Assembly: GCA_039028695.1 (NCBI GenBank)
Contig: JBCCHN010000001.1
Coordinates: forward strand, 76,500 to 140,499
Origin: JANQKX01 sp039028695
Lineage (GTDB): Bacteria; Pseudomonadota; Alphaproteobacteria; Kiloniellales; Kiloniellaceae
DNA: 64,000 bases
Direction: 5' to 3'
In this document: piece after piece, positions 26,642 to 35,646 of the stretch
How positions within the stretch are numbered: the first letter of the stretch is position 1
Layout: the number at the start of each line of letters is the position of its first letter
Notes under the pieces: generated by a model
Seen by the model: the letters and a program-made list of their open reading frames with translations, nothing else
The model's database searches: none
Told to the model about the DNA's origin: nothing
Position numbers and translations under genes: made by a program

Positions 26642-27424
26642 TCAGCCATCGTCATCGACAATAAGATGTTCGATCTGCTTGGCCGCTGTGCGCAGAGTCG
26701 GCAACAGTCCAATGGCATCCTCCATAGTCATTCGGAACTTCGGGGCATGTACTGCTAGTCCAGCACAAAACTTGCCGTTTGGCCCGTGGATCGGCACAGC
26801 GACGGCCACAAGCCCTTCAATGAACTCTTCATTGTCCGTTGCGTAACCCTGATCGCTAATTCTTTCTAGCTCGGTTTCCATCTCTTTAGCATCTATGATC
26901 GTACTGGGCGTGTGTTGATTGAGACGCAAACGACTAACGATCCTGCGCTGCACCGTTCGTTCCAACTGACTTAAATACAACTTGCCGCTCGCGGTACAGT
27001 GCTGTGGAACGGTTGTCCCAGTCGGCAACTGCATCCGAAGTGGCCAGTGGGATTCGACCCGGTCGGCATAGAACATTCGGGTGCCTTCCGGAATGGATAT
27101 GTTGCAGGTCTCACCAATTTCCTCAACAAGAGACTCCAGAATTGCACGACGTTCTAAATCCAGATGCGAACCAGAGAGGATCCGACTTCCAAAATCGAAG
27201 AGTCGAGCCCCGCCAACAACACGCTTGCCGTCGATTTCGTACTGCAGTAGTCGCTCACTTAGAAGCATTTTGCAAAGACGATGGGTGGTTGGGACGGGGA
27301 GTCCAGCCCCATCACTAATCTCCGCAAAGGACAACGAGCGCCCGGCGTTCACAACTTCCTCAAGGATGCGGAACACGCGAAGGAAAGAGTTACCCTTATC
27401 TCTACTCGCCAAGGTTTTGCTCAT
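26642..27424 (-). CDS. IclR-family transcriptional regulator
   Basis: The 260-residue regulator has an N-terminal winged helix-turn-helix (about 13-75: FRILEEVVNAGRSLSFAEIS, GLPVPTTHRLCKML) and a C-terminal IclR effector domain (about 80-255: CNISIPEGTRMFYADRVES, HCTASGKLYLS, GYATDNEEFIEGLVAVAVPI). IclR proteins usually control adjacent catabolic genes in response to a small acid. It lies just downstream of the TRAP genes on the same strand, 135 bp after dctM. The palindrome at 30934-30958 between dctP and the GMC gene is a possible target. Confidence 0.92.
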   Translation of the reverse strand: MSKTLASRDKGNSFLRVFRILEEVVNAGRSLSFAEISDGAGLPVPTTHRLCKMLLSERLLQYEIDGKRVVGGARLFDFGSRILSGSHLDLERRAILESLVEEIGETCNISIPEGTRMFYADRVESHWPLRMQLPTGTTVPQHCTASGKLYLSQLERTVQRRIVSRLRLNQHTPSTIIDAKEMETELERISDQGYATDNEEFIEGLVAVAVPIHGPNGKFCAGLAVHAPKFRMTMEDAIGLLPTLRTAAKQIEHLIVDDDG

Positions 27425-27559
27425 TTAACGAAGCGCTCTAATTACCTAAGAATGGTGCGGCTGCGGTTCCGCAAACCAACATGCGCAGACGGAGCAACAA
27501 ATGCGGATGAATTAGCACCCGCCGGTGACGTTGCAATCCCTTTATTGGTTTCCCAGCCG

Positions 27560-28933
27560 CTATTGATAGACACCGGCACCGTCATGGAACAACAAGGCCG
27601 TCGATAGGTCTGGAATAAGCGCAATAATCAACCAGGCGACCAACAAGGCTATTAAATATGGTACCGTATAGCGCAATAATCGAAAATAAGGTATGCCCGT
27701 GATGCCACTTGCCACATAAAGGTTAAGACCATAAGGGGGAGTGATGAACCCAATGGCGTCGCCCACCAGGAAGACGACGGCAAAATGAATTGGGTCAACA
27801 CCGATCCCGGCAGCAATCGGGGCCAAGATGGGTGCTAGGATAATCGTATTCGGCAGACTCTCCAGAATTGTGCCAGCAATCAACACCAGTAACATACAGG
27901 CAAATAGAATTGGGTAATAACCGCCAAGATTCGCCAGCATAGCCGTGACAAAGTCTTTGGCCCCCAACAATGAAAGAATTTGCTGCATCACTACCGATAC
28001 CGCGATTAGCGGCACCAGCATTCCCGTGATAAAGCCAGAACGCAAAATTATATTGGGTAATTCGCGAATGGCGAAACCCGGGACAAATATAGATTTACCG
28101 GCGCTTAGGCCCTCGACGCTACCATCTTCCCTAACCCCCAATACTCTAGCGATTGGGTGCATGATGATGCCGACCAATAGGCAAAACCCGGCAGTAACTC
28201 CGGCGGCCTCAGTGGGAGAAAACTTGCCAGTGTAGATACCCCAGACAACAAGGCCGATGGCAAAAAAACCAAGCCAGGCACCCAGACTGGCCCGTAGAAT
28301 ACGATTGATTTGCAGCTTTTGGATTGTGCCCCAACCGTGCTTTTTCGACATGTACCAGCAAACGGTCTGCATCGCGACTACCATGATGATACCGGGGATC
28401 ATGCCACCAAGGAATAGGTCGCTGATCGACAGGTTCATCAAAAATCCATAAACGATGAAAATGATACTGGGCGGAATAATGATCCCAACCGTACCGCCCG
28501 AGGCCGCCGTTGCAGCCGCAAAGTTCTCGTCATAACCAGTTTTTGTCATCTCGGGATGCATGATCGATCCGATGGTCGCGGTCGTCGCCGAGTTCGAACC
28601 CGAAATCGCAGCGAAAAGCCCGCACGCGCCAAGAGCTGACATCGCCATGCCGCCACGCACCCAGCCAAGGACAGAATAGGCGAAATCAACCAGGCGCTTG
28701 GCGATTCCAGCGTTGTTGATCAAGTCACCGGTGAGGATGAAAAGTGGTAATGCTAGTAATCCGAAAAAATTGAGACCCTCATAAAGTGTCACGCCGATGT
28801 TAGCCAAGGTAAAATCGATCACCAAACTGACACCGACAACCCACAATCCGATGATCAGAAAAATCGGGACACCAATTATAAAGAGGGCTGTAACGCCGAT
28901 AGAGATGAGCGCGATTAAGACTCCATCACTCAT
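27560..28933 (-). CDS. dctM: TRAP transporter large permease (DctM)
   Basis: This 457-residue polytopic permease has about 12 helices in two homologous halves (GLLALPLFILTGDLINNAGI, then IMHPEMTKTGYDENFAAATA, GGTVGIIIPPSIIFIVYG; second half LPNTIILAPILAPIAAGIGV, VGDAIGFITPPYGLNLYVAS). It forms the sodium-coupled transport channel of a TRAP system with the small subunit 9 bp upstream. It belongs to the TRAP-C4 type, but the substrate cannot be inferred. Confidence 0.94.
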   Translation of the reverse strand: MSDGVLIALISIGVTALFIIGVPIFLIIGLWVVGVSLVIDFTLANIGVTLYEGLNFFGLLALPLFILTGDLINNAGIAKRLVDFAYSVLGWVRGGMAMSALGACGLFAAISGSNSATTATIGSIMHPEMTKTGYDENFAAATAASGGTVGIIIPPSIIFIVYGFLMNLSISDLFLGGMIPGIIMVVAMQTVCWYMSKKHGWGTIQKLQINRILRASLGAWLGFFAIGLVVWGIYTGKFSPTEAAGVTAGFCLLVGIIMHPIARVLGVREDGSVEGLSAGKSIFVPGFAIRELPNIILRSGFITGMLVPLIAVSVVMQQILSLLGAKDFVTAMLANLGGYYPILFACMLLVLIAGTILESLPNTIILAPILAPIAAGIGVDPIHFAVVFLVGDAIGFITPPYGLNLYVASGITGIPYFRLLRYTVPYLIALLVAWLIIALIPDLSTALLFHDGAGVYQ

Positions 28934-28942
28934 GACACGCTC

Positions 28943-29461
28943 CTATTCTCCACCAAGCCCAGCTTTGATATGGAAAGGTTTTCCTTCTCGGAAACGCCTG
29001 ATATCGTCGATCATATTCTGAAAGACACGATAGATGATCAACGCGAAAGCGACCGGCGTTGCCATGTAGAACCACCACTGCATAACATTGTCAGTGCCTT
29101 GGACGATTGCAAAATTGTCATAGGAAAGCTGAACCTGTTCGGCCGCGAAGTAAATGACCATGATTGAAAAGCCGATCCAAATGACATGATCGAGCATGAC
29201 CGCGCAGAACTGGCCGGTATAGGGCAGCCGTGCGCGTACTTCTTCGAAGCGCAGATGCGCCCGCTGCTTTGCCGTGTAAGCGCAACCGATCCAGGCGACC
29301 CATAGGAATAGGTAGATCGGAATGGTCGAACTCCAAGCCGCTTGTTCATTGAAGGCAAAGCGGCGAATTACTTCGACGAAAATGATCCCAGTCATAGCAA
29401 GATAACAGACCAGGATCACCGTCTTCTCGATATTATCGTCGAGCCATTTGAGCACGAACAT
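28943..29461 (-). CDS. dctQ: TRAP transporter small permease (DctQ)
   Basis: The 172-residue protein has four membrane helices (about 15-35, 48-68, 88-110, 130-155) and the family motifs WSSTIPIYLFLWVAWIGCAY and AHLRFEEVRARLP. It pairs with the large permease. It is separated from the binding-protein gene by 197 bp that contain a terminator-like hairpin. Confidence 0.92.
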   Translation of the reverse strand: MFVLKWLDDNIEKTVILVCYLAMTGIIFVEVIRRFAFNEQAAWSSTIPIYLFLWVAWIGCAYTAKQRAHLRFEEVRARLPYTGQFCAVMLDHVIWIGFSIMVIYFAAEQVQLSYDNFAIVQGTDNVMQWWFYMATPVAFALIIYRVFQNMIDDIRRFREGKPFHIKAGLGGE

Positions 29462-29599
29462 GCCGCCTATCCCTCTGTTGCTTCGTACTTTGCCCCTCTA
29501 TGGCGTCTTGAAAAGGTTCCCATTCTCGATTTGCAGCCGATTCCGATCCGCTACCCGGCGAGAAAAGTTATCAGGCGACCCGGACGCCAACTTATGCGC

Positions 29600-29643
29600 A
29601 AAAAAGGACGGGTTGCGTCAAGCTGATGCGCCATCCGCAACCC
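29600..29643 (-). terminator. Hairpin between dctP and dctQ (attenuator or terminator)
   Basis: On the minus transcript GGGTTGCG pairs with CGCAACCC (8 bp) across an 18-base loop that itself contains GATG-GCG-CATC; GTCC and six U residues follow. It lies 16 bp after the dctP stop and about 140 bp before the dctQ start. In this position it would let the abundant binding protein be made in excess over the permeases, a common arrangement in transport operons. Confidence 0.65.
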
Positions 29644-29658
29644 GATGCTCAGAACCTC

Positions 29659-30888
29659 TTAACCCTTCCACCAACGCCGCGGTTCGACGTTCTCGGCTTT
29701 GGTGTCAGCGGGGATTTCCCGCGCAATGTCAGAGATGAACTGATAGGTGTCGAGTCCACCTGACCATTCGTCAAGTCTCTCACGCCAGCCGGCCCATGCG
29801 TCGGGATGAAATTCCGGCGAGCACATCTCCTCTGCTTCCTTACGCGCCTCGGGCGTCAGCATGGAAACCCGTGTGCCGTTTTCGACAAAGACTGTGCCCG
29901 GAATTTGAGGATCTGAGAACCCGACGGTCTTGACCAAAGCCGCTTCGTTGGCAGCTTGCACATGGACCTGAGTCAAGTAAGACGATTCCATGACCGCATC
30001 TTGAAGCTCACCCCCTAGCTCATCGAATACCTTGCCATTCATGGCCGTAGCCTCGGTACCGCAAAAGAACTCGAGATTGACACACTGCGAGACCACTGGC
30101 GACATATTCGCATAGGCCACGGCCGAGGCCCAAGTCTCTGCACCATCAATCAAACCTTGTTTCAATCCGTCCAGAGTTTCCGACCATGCGATTGGCGTCG
30201 GATTAAGCTTCATCAAGTCCATGGCAATACGCCCAAGCTGCGTGCCCGTGACTCGGTTTTTTGTTCCTGCCAGCTCGGTCACACTGTTGATAAGCGGTTT
30301 GCCTTTCCACTTATTACCAAGCTGAATTCCGCGAAGCTCGGCGTGGCTGAATAAAAACTCGAGGTTATGGCGTTTGCGCAAAGGATCGCGCAGCACTTTT
30401 TGGCTTCCTGGATGATATAGAAAATAATACTGGGACGCACGGCTTGGGAACATATAGGCATAATCGAGCACGTTGTAATACGGCGCGCCGCCGGCCGAGT
30501 TTTGCGTCGAAGCGGCATAAAGATCGACGATACCCTGCTGTGTTTTCTTGACGCAGTCTAATTGACCGCAAATTTGATTATTCCCGATGAACTCGATCCG
30601 AATTTCGCCATCGGTACGCTCTTCCAAATCGTTGACGAATTGGAGGCAACCAGCTCGTTCAATCAGCAAATTGCGTTCATTAAAACCTGCGGCGCCGTAC
30701 TTGAGCTGAAACTTCGGCTCTTTCTTGTAGCGCTTATCGTAGGTTGACTGCGCGGCCTCAACAAGACGCGGCAAGGTAATCGCGCCGGATAGAGCACCGG
30801 CTCCCAGCAGAGTGGATGATATGCCATACCGCCCGGCAACCCTGAATAGATCGCGTCGTGAGATATTTTTGAGCTTATCGCTGAGCAT
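29659..30888 (-). CDS. dctP: TRAP transporter substrate-binding protein (DctP), Tat-exported
   Basis: This 409-residue protein is longer than the usual 320-370. It begins with a clear twin-arginine signal (SRRDLFRVAG followed by a Gly/Ala-rich hydrophobic stretch to VEAAQS), so it is exported folded. The DctP core carries LEERTDGEIRIEFIGNNQIC, TQQGIVDLYAASTQ, GIQLGNKWKGKPLINSV and WSETLDGLKQGLIDGAETW. It is the first gene of dctPQM and is divergent from the GMC oxidoreductase gene, with a 174-bp shared promoter region. The ligand is unknown; the linked enzymes suggest an alcohol- or methyl-bearing organic acid. Confidence 0.9.
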   Translation of the reverse strand: MLSDKLKNISRRDLFRVAGRYGISSTLLGAGALSGAITLPRLVEAAQSTYDKRYKKEPKFQLKYGAAGFNERNLLIERAGCLQFVNDLEERTDGEIRIEFIGNNQICGQLDCVKKTQQGIVDLYAASTQNSAGGAPYYNVLDYAYMFPSRASQYYFLYHPGSQKVLRDPLRKRHNLEFLFSHAELRGIQLGNKWKGKPLINSVTELAGTKNRVTGTQLGRIAMDLMKLNPTPIAWSETLDGLKQGLIDGAETWASAVAYANMSPVVSQCVNLEFFCGTEATAMNGKVFDELGGELQDAVMESSYLTQVHVQAANEAALVKTVGFSDPQIPGTVFVENGTRVSMLTPEARKEAEEMCSPEFHPDAWAGWRERLDEWSGGLDTYQFISDIAREIPADTKAENVEPRRWWKG

Positions 30889-30933
30889 TGTGAGGCCTCC
30901 ATGTTGACATTTTTGGAATTATTTTTCTCAATA

Positions 30934-30958
30934 TTGCACTTTTTGGTTCTTTGTGCAA
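30934..30958. promoter_or_regulatory. Inverted repeat in the dctP/GMC divergent promoter
   Basis: TTGCAC and GTGCAA are 6-bp inverted arms separated by 13 bp (a T-rich spacer), in the middle of the region shared by dctP (minus) and the GMC gene (plus). This is a sensible place for the IclR regulator, or another regulator, to control both directions. Assignment to IclR is inference. Confidence 0.4.
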
Positions 30959-31062
30959 GAGTCAATCCATTAACATCAGGCCGATAGAATTGATGCTTTA
31001 CAGGCTCGATATTTCATCAGAGCTGCCAACGAGAGACGAGCCACGATAAGGTTCCATCAAGC

Positions 31063-32709
31063 ATGACAAGGATCGATCAACAGAACGGCGAGCATACATA
31101 CGATTTCATTGTGGTTGGCGCTGGTTCTGCTGGCTGCGTGCTTGCCAATCGACTCTCAGCGGACAGAGCAAACAGAGTCTTGCTGCTAGAGGCCGGTGGC
31201 CGCGACTGGAACCCTTGGATTCATGTGCCGGTCGGATACTTCAAGACTTTGCACAATCCCAAAATTGATTGGTGTTACAAGACTGACCCTGATCCAGGCC
31301 TCAATGGGCGCAGTCTCGATTGGCCACGGGGCAAGACGTTGGGTGGGTCCAGTTCGATTAACGGATTATTATATATCCGAGGACAGCATGAAGATTACGA
31401 TCACTGGCGCCAGCTGGGCAATCGCGGCTGGTCGGCCGCCGATGTACTGCCTTACTTTAAGCGCGCTGAGGACCAAGAGCGCGGCGGCGACGAATTTCAT
31501 GGCACTGGCGGTCCGCTTTCTGTTTCAAACATGCGTGTGCATCGCGAGGTTTGCAAAGCCTTCATAGATGGGGCCGGAGAAATTGGCATACCGCGCAATG
31601 ATGATTTCAACGGCGAGACCCAAGAAGGAGCCGGCTACTTTCAGCTGACTTCGCGCAAAGGCCGGCGCTGCTCCAGTGCCGTCGCCTATCTCAACCCGGT
31701 CCGATCACGACCGAATCTGGAGATCGTCACGCAAGCCCATACCGAGAGGTTGCTGTTTGATCAGGCTGACCCGGTAAAAGTCTGCGGCGTAGCCTATTCG
31801 GTCAACAAAACCCAGCGAATAGCCCACCTAAAGCCTGGCGGCGAGATCGTATTGTCTGCCGGCGCAATCGGATCACCACAAATCTTGCAAACATCCGGAA
31901 TTGGTCCCGGAGATCTATTGCAAAATCTGGGGATTACGATACGACGTGACCTTCCCGGGGTCGGTGAAAATTTGCAGGACCACCTGCAAATTCGCATGAT
32001 CTATGAAGTAAATGTGCCAACTTTAAACGATGAGATTAACAACTATTTTCGACGGATCCTTATTGGCTTGCGCTACCTGTTGTCCCGTCGGGGCGCAATG
32101 GCGATGGGAGCCAGCCAAGTTTGTATCTTCGCCAAAACCCGGCCAGAGTTGGCGACGCCTGATATTCAATTTCACTTTCAGCCCCTTAGTGCTGACAAAC
32201 CCGGGATCGAAATGCATCCCTACTCTGGAATCACAGCATCTGTTTGCCAACTAAGACCGGAAAGTCGCGGGACGATACGTATCAAATCGGCTGATGCCTA
32301 TCAGTATCCCTCCATTCAGCCCAATTACTTGTCGACCACCCTTGATGAAGAGACGGCCGTCGCAGGAATGCGAGTCGCAAGAGAAATTGCCCAAACACCA
32401 TCTTTCTCTCGCTTTGTCGTGGCAGAACGTGTGCCTGGCCCGGTTGCCGATACCGACGGCGACCTCTTGGAGGCAGCACGCAATATTTCGCAAACGATTT
32501 ATCACCCGACGAGCACTTGCAAGATGGGTCATGATAAGATGGCAGTTGTAGACGAACGACTCCAAGTCCAAGGGGTGACGGGCCTTCGCGTGGCCGATGC
32601 CTCGATCATGCCGACGATCGTGTCCGGCAACACCAACGCACCCACCATCATGATTGGCGAAAAGGCTGCGGATATGATTATTGAGGATCGTTTATCGTCG
32701 AGAGTCTGA
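31063..32709 (+). CDS. GMC-family FAD oxidoreductase (choline-dehydrogenase-like)
   Basis: The 548-residue flavoenzyme has the N-terminal FAD motif VVGAGSAGCVLANRLS (16-31), the GMC signature 1 region (WPRGKTLGGSSSINGLLYIR), signature 2 (GAIGSPQILQTSGIG) and the C-terminal catalytic His in YHPTSTCKMG and Asn in SGNTNAPTIMIGEKAADMI. It should oxidise a primary alcohol to an aldehyde. No signal peptide is seen, so it is cytoplasmic. It is divergent from the TRAP operon, and its substrate is probably what the TRAP system imports or a derivative. BetA itself is related, but no betaine genes are nearby. Confidence 0.92.
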   Translation: MTRIDQQNGEHTYDFIVVGAGSAGCVLANRLSADRANRVLLLEAGGRDWNPWIHVPVGYFKTLHNPKIDWCYKTDPDPGLNGRSLDWPRGKTLGGSSSINGLLYIRGQHEDYDHWRQLGNRGWSAADVLPYFKRAEDQERGGDEFHGTGGPLSVSNMRVHREVCKAFIDGAGEIGIPRNDDFNGETQEGAGYFQLTSRKGRRCSSAVAYLNPVRSRPNLEIVTQAHTERLLFDQADPVKVCGVAYSVNKTQRIAHLKPGGEIVLSAGAIGSPQILQTSGIGPGDLLQNLGITIRRDLPGVGENLQDHLQIRMIYEVNVPTLNDEINNYFRRILIGLRYLLSRRGAMAMGASQVCIFAKTRPELATPDIQFHFQPLSADKPGIEMHPYSGITASVCQLRPESRGTIRIKSADAYQYPSIQPNYLSTTLDEETAVAGMRVAREIAQTPSFSRFVVAERVPGPVADTDGDLLEAARNISQTIYHPTSTCKMGHDKMAVVDERLQVQGVTGLRVADASIMPTIVSGNTNAPTIMIGEKAADMIIEDRLSSRV

Positions 32710-33398
32710 GTGGGTCTAAATTAACCGGCTCGGAAACACATCCACTCACATGGCTCGATGATCGCTTAGGGTCTTGGATATTTGGAAACTGTCGAGGTCC
32801 GCGGGGACATTGGTGGCGCTGACGGGATGGCGATATGCGGCGTCGAAAACGTGTCAATCATTCACAGATGTCATCCCTTATTCCACCAACGTGATTATCG
32901 AAGATTCGTCCCGCTTTGCTTTGGCGCGTGCATCTTTCCCGATGGGCGGAAAACTTAGCGGGCGCACTGCCGCAGTGGCGGACGCACTCGCCGGAGGAGC
33001 ATTGGCCGCCATCGCACCGGAACGGTCGGGCTTGGAAGATTCAGATAGAGCGCTCTCAACCCTTCCAGCCTGCATGGGTTCCTCGGCATCAAGGACCTGG
33101 GAGCCGGCGCAGCTCGCTTCGCTCTAGATCACAGCTAAGGAAATAGCGGAAGTCAGCAAAGGGGGGCTGAACAATGTATTTCCTAATTGTTCCCTATGAG
33201 GCTGCGTTACGAGCTTTGGGTTAAAGTCGTGATTTTAGGGCGCTCCCCCAGAACATCGAAAGACCGCTATTGGCAACCAACAGGCCTTGAGCCTGCGGCA
33301 CTGGCGATGTCAGCCATTCTCCCAATAACCGACGTATATAACTGTCCTTTTAATTCCGCGGCTGATCACCCCTAGCGGAGGGGTTCGAGTACAAAGTT
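32710..33398. other. Long intergenic region
   Basis: About 690 bp between the GMC gene and the ornithine-cyclodeaminase homologue. Open frames of up to 117 codons occur on the plus strand (32774-33127) but have no recognised motif. A small frame near 33270-33375 (TGLEPAALAMSAILPI) resembles spurious ORFs often annotated in alphaproteobacteria. A 6-bp hairpin ACCCCT-CCGCT-AGGGGT (33368-33384 on the minus strand) follows the next minus-strand gene, without a T-run. Confidence 0.4.
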
Positions 33399-34325
33399 TC
33401 AACCGTTGCCGTTCTGGCACAGCTCGTATGCTAATTTAGCGGCAGCGGTGTCCATGATGGCGATCCCGACCGAGTCGTAGACCACCGTCTCTCCCTTAGG
33501 TACGATCTTGGATCCGGCGTAGACTTCGCCGATTTCGCCGAAGATAGAACACCCTGACCCCCGGATGTCACCTGCCTGGTTAAGCGCAGCCTCGCGTGAT
33601 TCGACGAGTACCGTATTGGACATCGCGGCATCATCAAGTTCTCGACCATCCAATGTGTTCCAACCAACAGAAGTCACGAAAGCACCTGGCTTCAGCCAAG
33701 CACCTTCAAGGATAGGCTCTTTGGCAGAAGTCGTGCAGGCGACGATGTCTGCATCGCGCACAGCCTGTTCCGCGTTGGGGCAGAAAACCGCCCCGATCTC
33801 AGCCGCAAGAGATCTACCGTGTTGTTCGTTCCGCGCCCAAAGTCGCAATTCTTGCCAATGCCGAACTTCGGCTAGCGCAAGGGCATGGGCGCGAGCCTGA
33901 ACGCCATTTCCCATAATTGTCACCACACTAGGATCGTCAACCGCGAGCTTTCGCGCGGCAGCAGCCGAACCGGCGGCCGTGCGCATCTCGGTGATCAAGC
34001 GACCATCCAGAACCGCTATCGGCGAACCGTTGGACTTGTCGAACAGCAGGATGACCGCCTGGTGGGTCGGTATGTCCGTACCGGCATTCGAGTGATAGAG
34101 GGTGACCACCTTTACTGCCATGGCCTCTCCGACGGCCGGCATAGCGGCGATAATGCCATCTTCTCCTGGCACCGAGACCATCTGTCGAACTGGCTGGGCT
34201 ACCTTTCCTGTCGAGAAGGCAATCATGGCATCTTCGAGCGTGTCGATGAGAGGTCGCCAAGCCAGCACCGCCTCGATTTTCTTTTCACCAATGAATGGCA
34301 ATTGCTCAAGACCTTGAAAAACCAT
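33399..34325 (-). CDS. Ornithine cyclodeaminase / mu-crystallin family protein
   Basis: The start is placed at ATG 34325, preceded by GGAGG; an upstream in-frame ATG at 34355 has no such support. The 308-residue product has a substrate-binding part with RQMVSVPGEDGIIAAMPAVG, AVKVVTLYHSNA and the LLFDKSNGSPIAVLDGRLIT and MRTAAGSAAAARKLA motifs, and an NAD(P)-binding GNGVQARAHALALA. Family members include ornithine cyclodeaminase, ketimine reductases, alanine dehydrogenase (archaeal type) and N-methyl amino acid dehydrogenases. Its proximity to D-alanine catabolic genes makes an amino- or imino-acid reaction likely, but the exact substrate is not decidable. Confidence 0.88.
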   Translation of the reverse strand: MVFQGLEQLPFIGEKKIEAVLAWRPLIDTLEDAMIAFSTGKVAQPVRQMVSVPGEDGIIAAMPAVGEAMAVKVVTLYHSNAGTDIPTHQAVILLFDKSNGSPIAVLDGRLITEMRTAAGSAAAARKLAVDDPSVVTIMGNGVQARAHALALAEVRHWQELRLWARNEQHGRSLAAEIGAVFCPNAEQAVRDADIVACTTSAKEPILEGAWLKPGAFVTSVGWNTLDGRELDDAAMSNTVLVESREAALNQAGDIRGSGCSIFGEIGEVYAGSKIVPKGETVVYDSVGIAIMDTAAAKLAYELCQNGNG

Positions 34326-34517
34326 ATCGCCTCCGATTGATCGATGTATTTCCAATGGATTTAGGGCCGGTAAACCGCGACACGGTAATCCATTACGTAT
34401 GATATAGATGATTTCAGGACTTTGCCATTTTTGCCCGTCAAATGCTTCGATCAGGCATGGCAGCTTTAGGTGTAAGCCGGACGAGAATGACAGGAAATCG
34501 TATCTAACTTTGGAGCG

Positions 34518-35378
34518 CTAATCCAAGAATAACCCAAAGTGATCCTGTGCTTCAGAGAGCTTTTTGACACGTTGTTTAGCGCGTTTACCGAGTTTGCCGC
34601 TGACATCTTGTAGCAGCACGTTCAATCCCGTCGAGATACCTTGTGGCATGGCCAGGAAAAACTGAGTCTCTGCCGGATAGCGAAGCACATAAGGAGTTAT
34701 CCCGTTGGCCCAGTCGCAGAATTCATCGGCAAAAATAATGACATCCATGCCACGCTCGCGGGCAAGCTTTGCGAGAATTGGCCCTTGCGCTCCATACCGG
34801 AACACATCCATCATGATCAGGGTCACCTTTTCACCCGAAGCGGGCAATAACCCCGCATAGACCCCGTCAATACCGTCCACAAGATGAACGCGATCCCGCA
34901 AATAGGACAGGCGGCGGCTAAAGCCGTCGGCCAGGTAGTACATGGTCTGAAACCCGGTTACGTGCACGGCATCAGACAGAGCCACATGCGCGACGACTTT
35001 GGGCCAAAGTTCACTGTCGCGGAGCGAGAAGGCCGCGTCGATCGATGCATGACTCAATTCAAGGGCCAATTGAGAATCTTGGGATTGCGGTCTTGAAAAG
35101 CTCGTCTCAAATCGTTGGTCAACCCGATAACTGTCTGGCCCATATGTATTCTGAATTTTCTTGCTGCGGGCATCTGCTGAATCACTGAATCCAAGCTTGC
35201 GGTAAAACCGTGTGAGTGTCATCGGGCTGATGCCGAGCTTACGTGCTATCTCGGAATTGGTTTCGATCAAGATTGCTTCTGGGCGAGCCAAAAAATAGGC
35301 TGATATACGTTTCTCTTTTTGTGTGAGACGATCTTCTCCCCGTGCAATCGCTTCTGCAAAAAGATCAGTTTCCTGCAC
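34518..35378 (-). CDS. MurR/RpiR-family transcriptional regulator
   Basis: The 286-residue regulator has an N-terminal HTH_6 domain (about 1-77: EKRISAYFLARPEAILIETN, LGISPMTLTRFYRKLGF) and a C-terminal SIS-like domain (about 125-260: VHVTGFQTMYYLADGFSRRL). The start is GTG at 35378, six bases after GGAG. It is divergent from the TRAP-VanX-DadA operon across 268 bp and is the obvious regulator. RpiR proteins sense phosphosugars or other small ligands; MurR itself senses a peptidoglycan-derived sugar. It is a paralogue of the second RpiR protein at 62174-63064 (shared VTGFQT and D-E-x-C-x-W-A motifs). Confidence 0.92.
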   Translation of the reverse strand: MQETDLFAEAIARGEDRLTQKEKRISAYFLARPEAILIETNSEIARKLGISPMTLTRFYRKLGFSDSADARSKKIQNTYGPDSYRVDQRFETSFSRPQSQDSQLALELSHASIDAAFSLRDSELWPKVVAHVALSDAVHVTGFQTMYYLADGFSRRLSYLRDRVHLVDGIDGVYAGLLPASGEKVTLIMMDVFRYGAQGPILAKLARERGMDVIIFADEFCDWANGITPYVLRYPAETQFFLAMPQGISTGLNVLLQDVSGKLGKRAKQRVKKLSEAQDHFGLFLD

Positions 35379-35646
35379 CGGATTCTCCGCTTTTCTATGT
35401 CACCGAACGTGTTTTTGCCGCGCTTGCGATACTGTATCACCCAAAAGGCAAAAGAGCACAATAAGTTACACTCATAACATATTTTTAAAAAAGTTCTATT
35501 GCTAACATTTAAAATTCCTTCTATTCTGATGATGGACTGTGGCTATTCGCATTCTCAACAGCCTCTTGCCATTCCAGGAATACCCAATCGGCTAGGTTGC
35601 GCGAAAGGCACACTGCCATAATGAAAGCAACAGGAAGGAAAATGTC

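Noticed and set aside
30904..30945. A TTGACA box as the GMC-gene promoter
   Set aside because: No good -10 element follows at 16-18 bp spacing (the sequence there is ctcaat), so it was not listed as a promoter.
31063..32709. GMC oxidoreductase as choline dehydrogenase BetA
   Set aside because: Motifs are general to the family and no betB, betI or choline transporter gene is linked, so only the family is claimed.
33187..33375. A small frame reading TGLEPAALAMSAILPI
   Set aside because: It resembles recurrent spurious ORFs in alphaproteobacterial genomes; there is no start site or domain evidence for a real protein.
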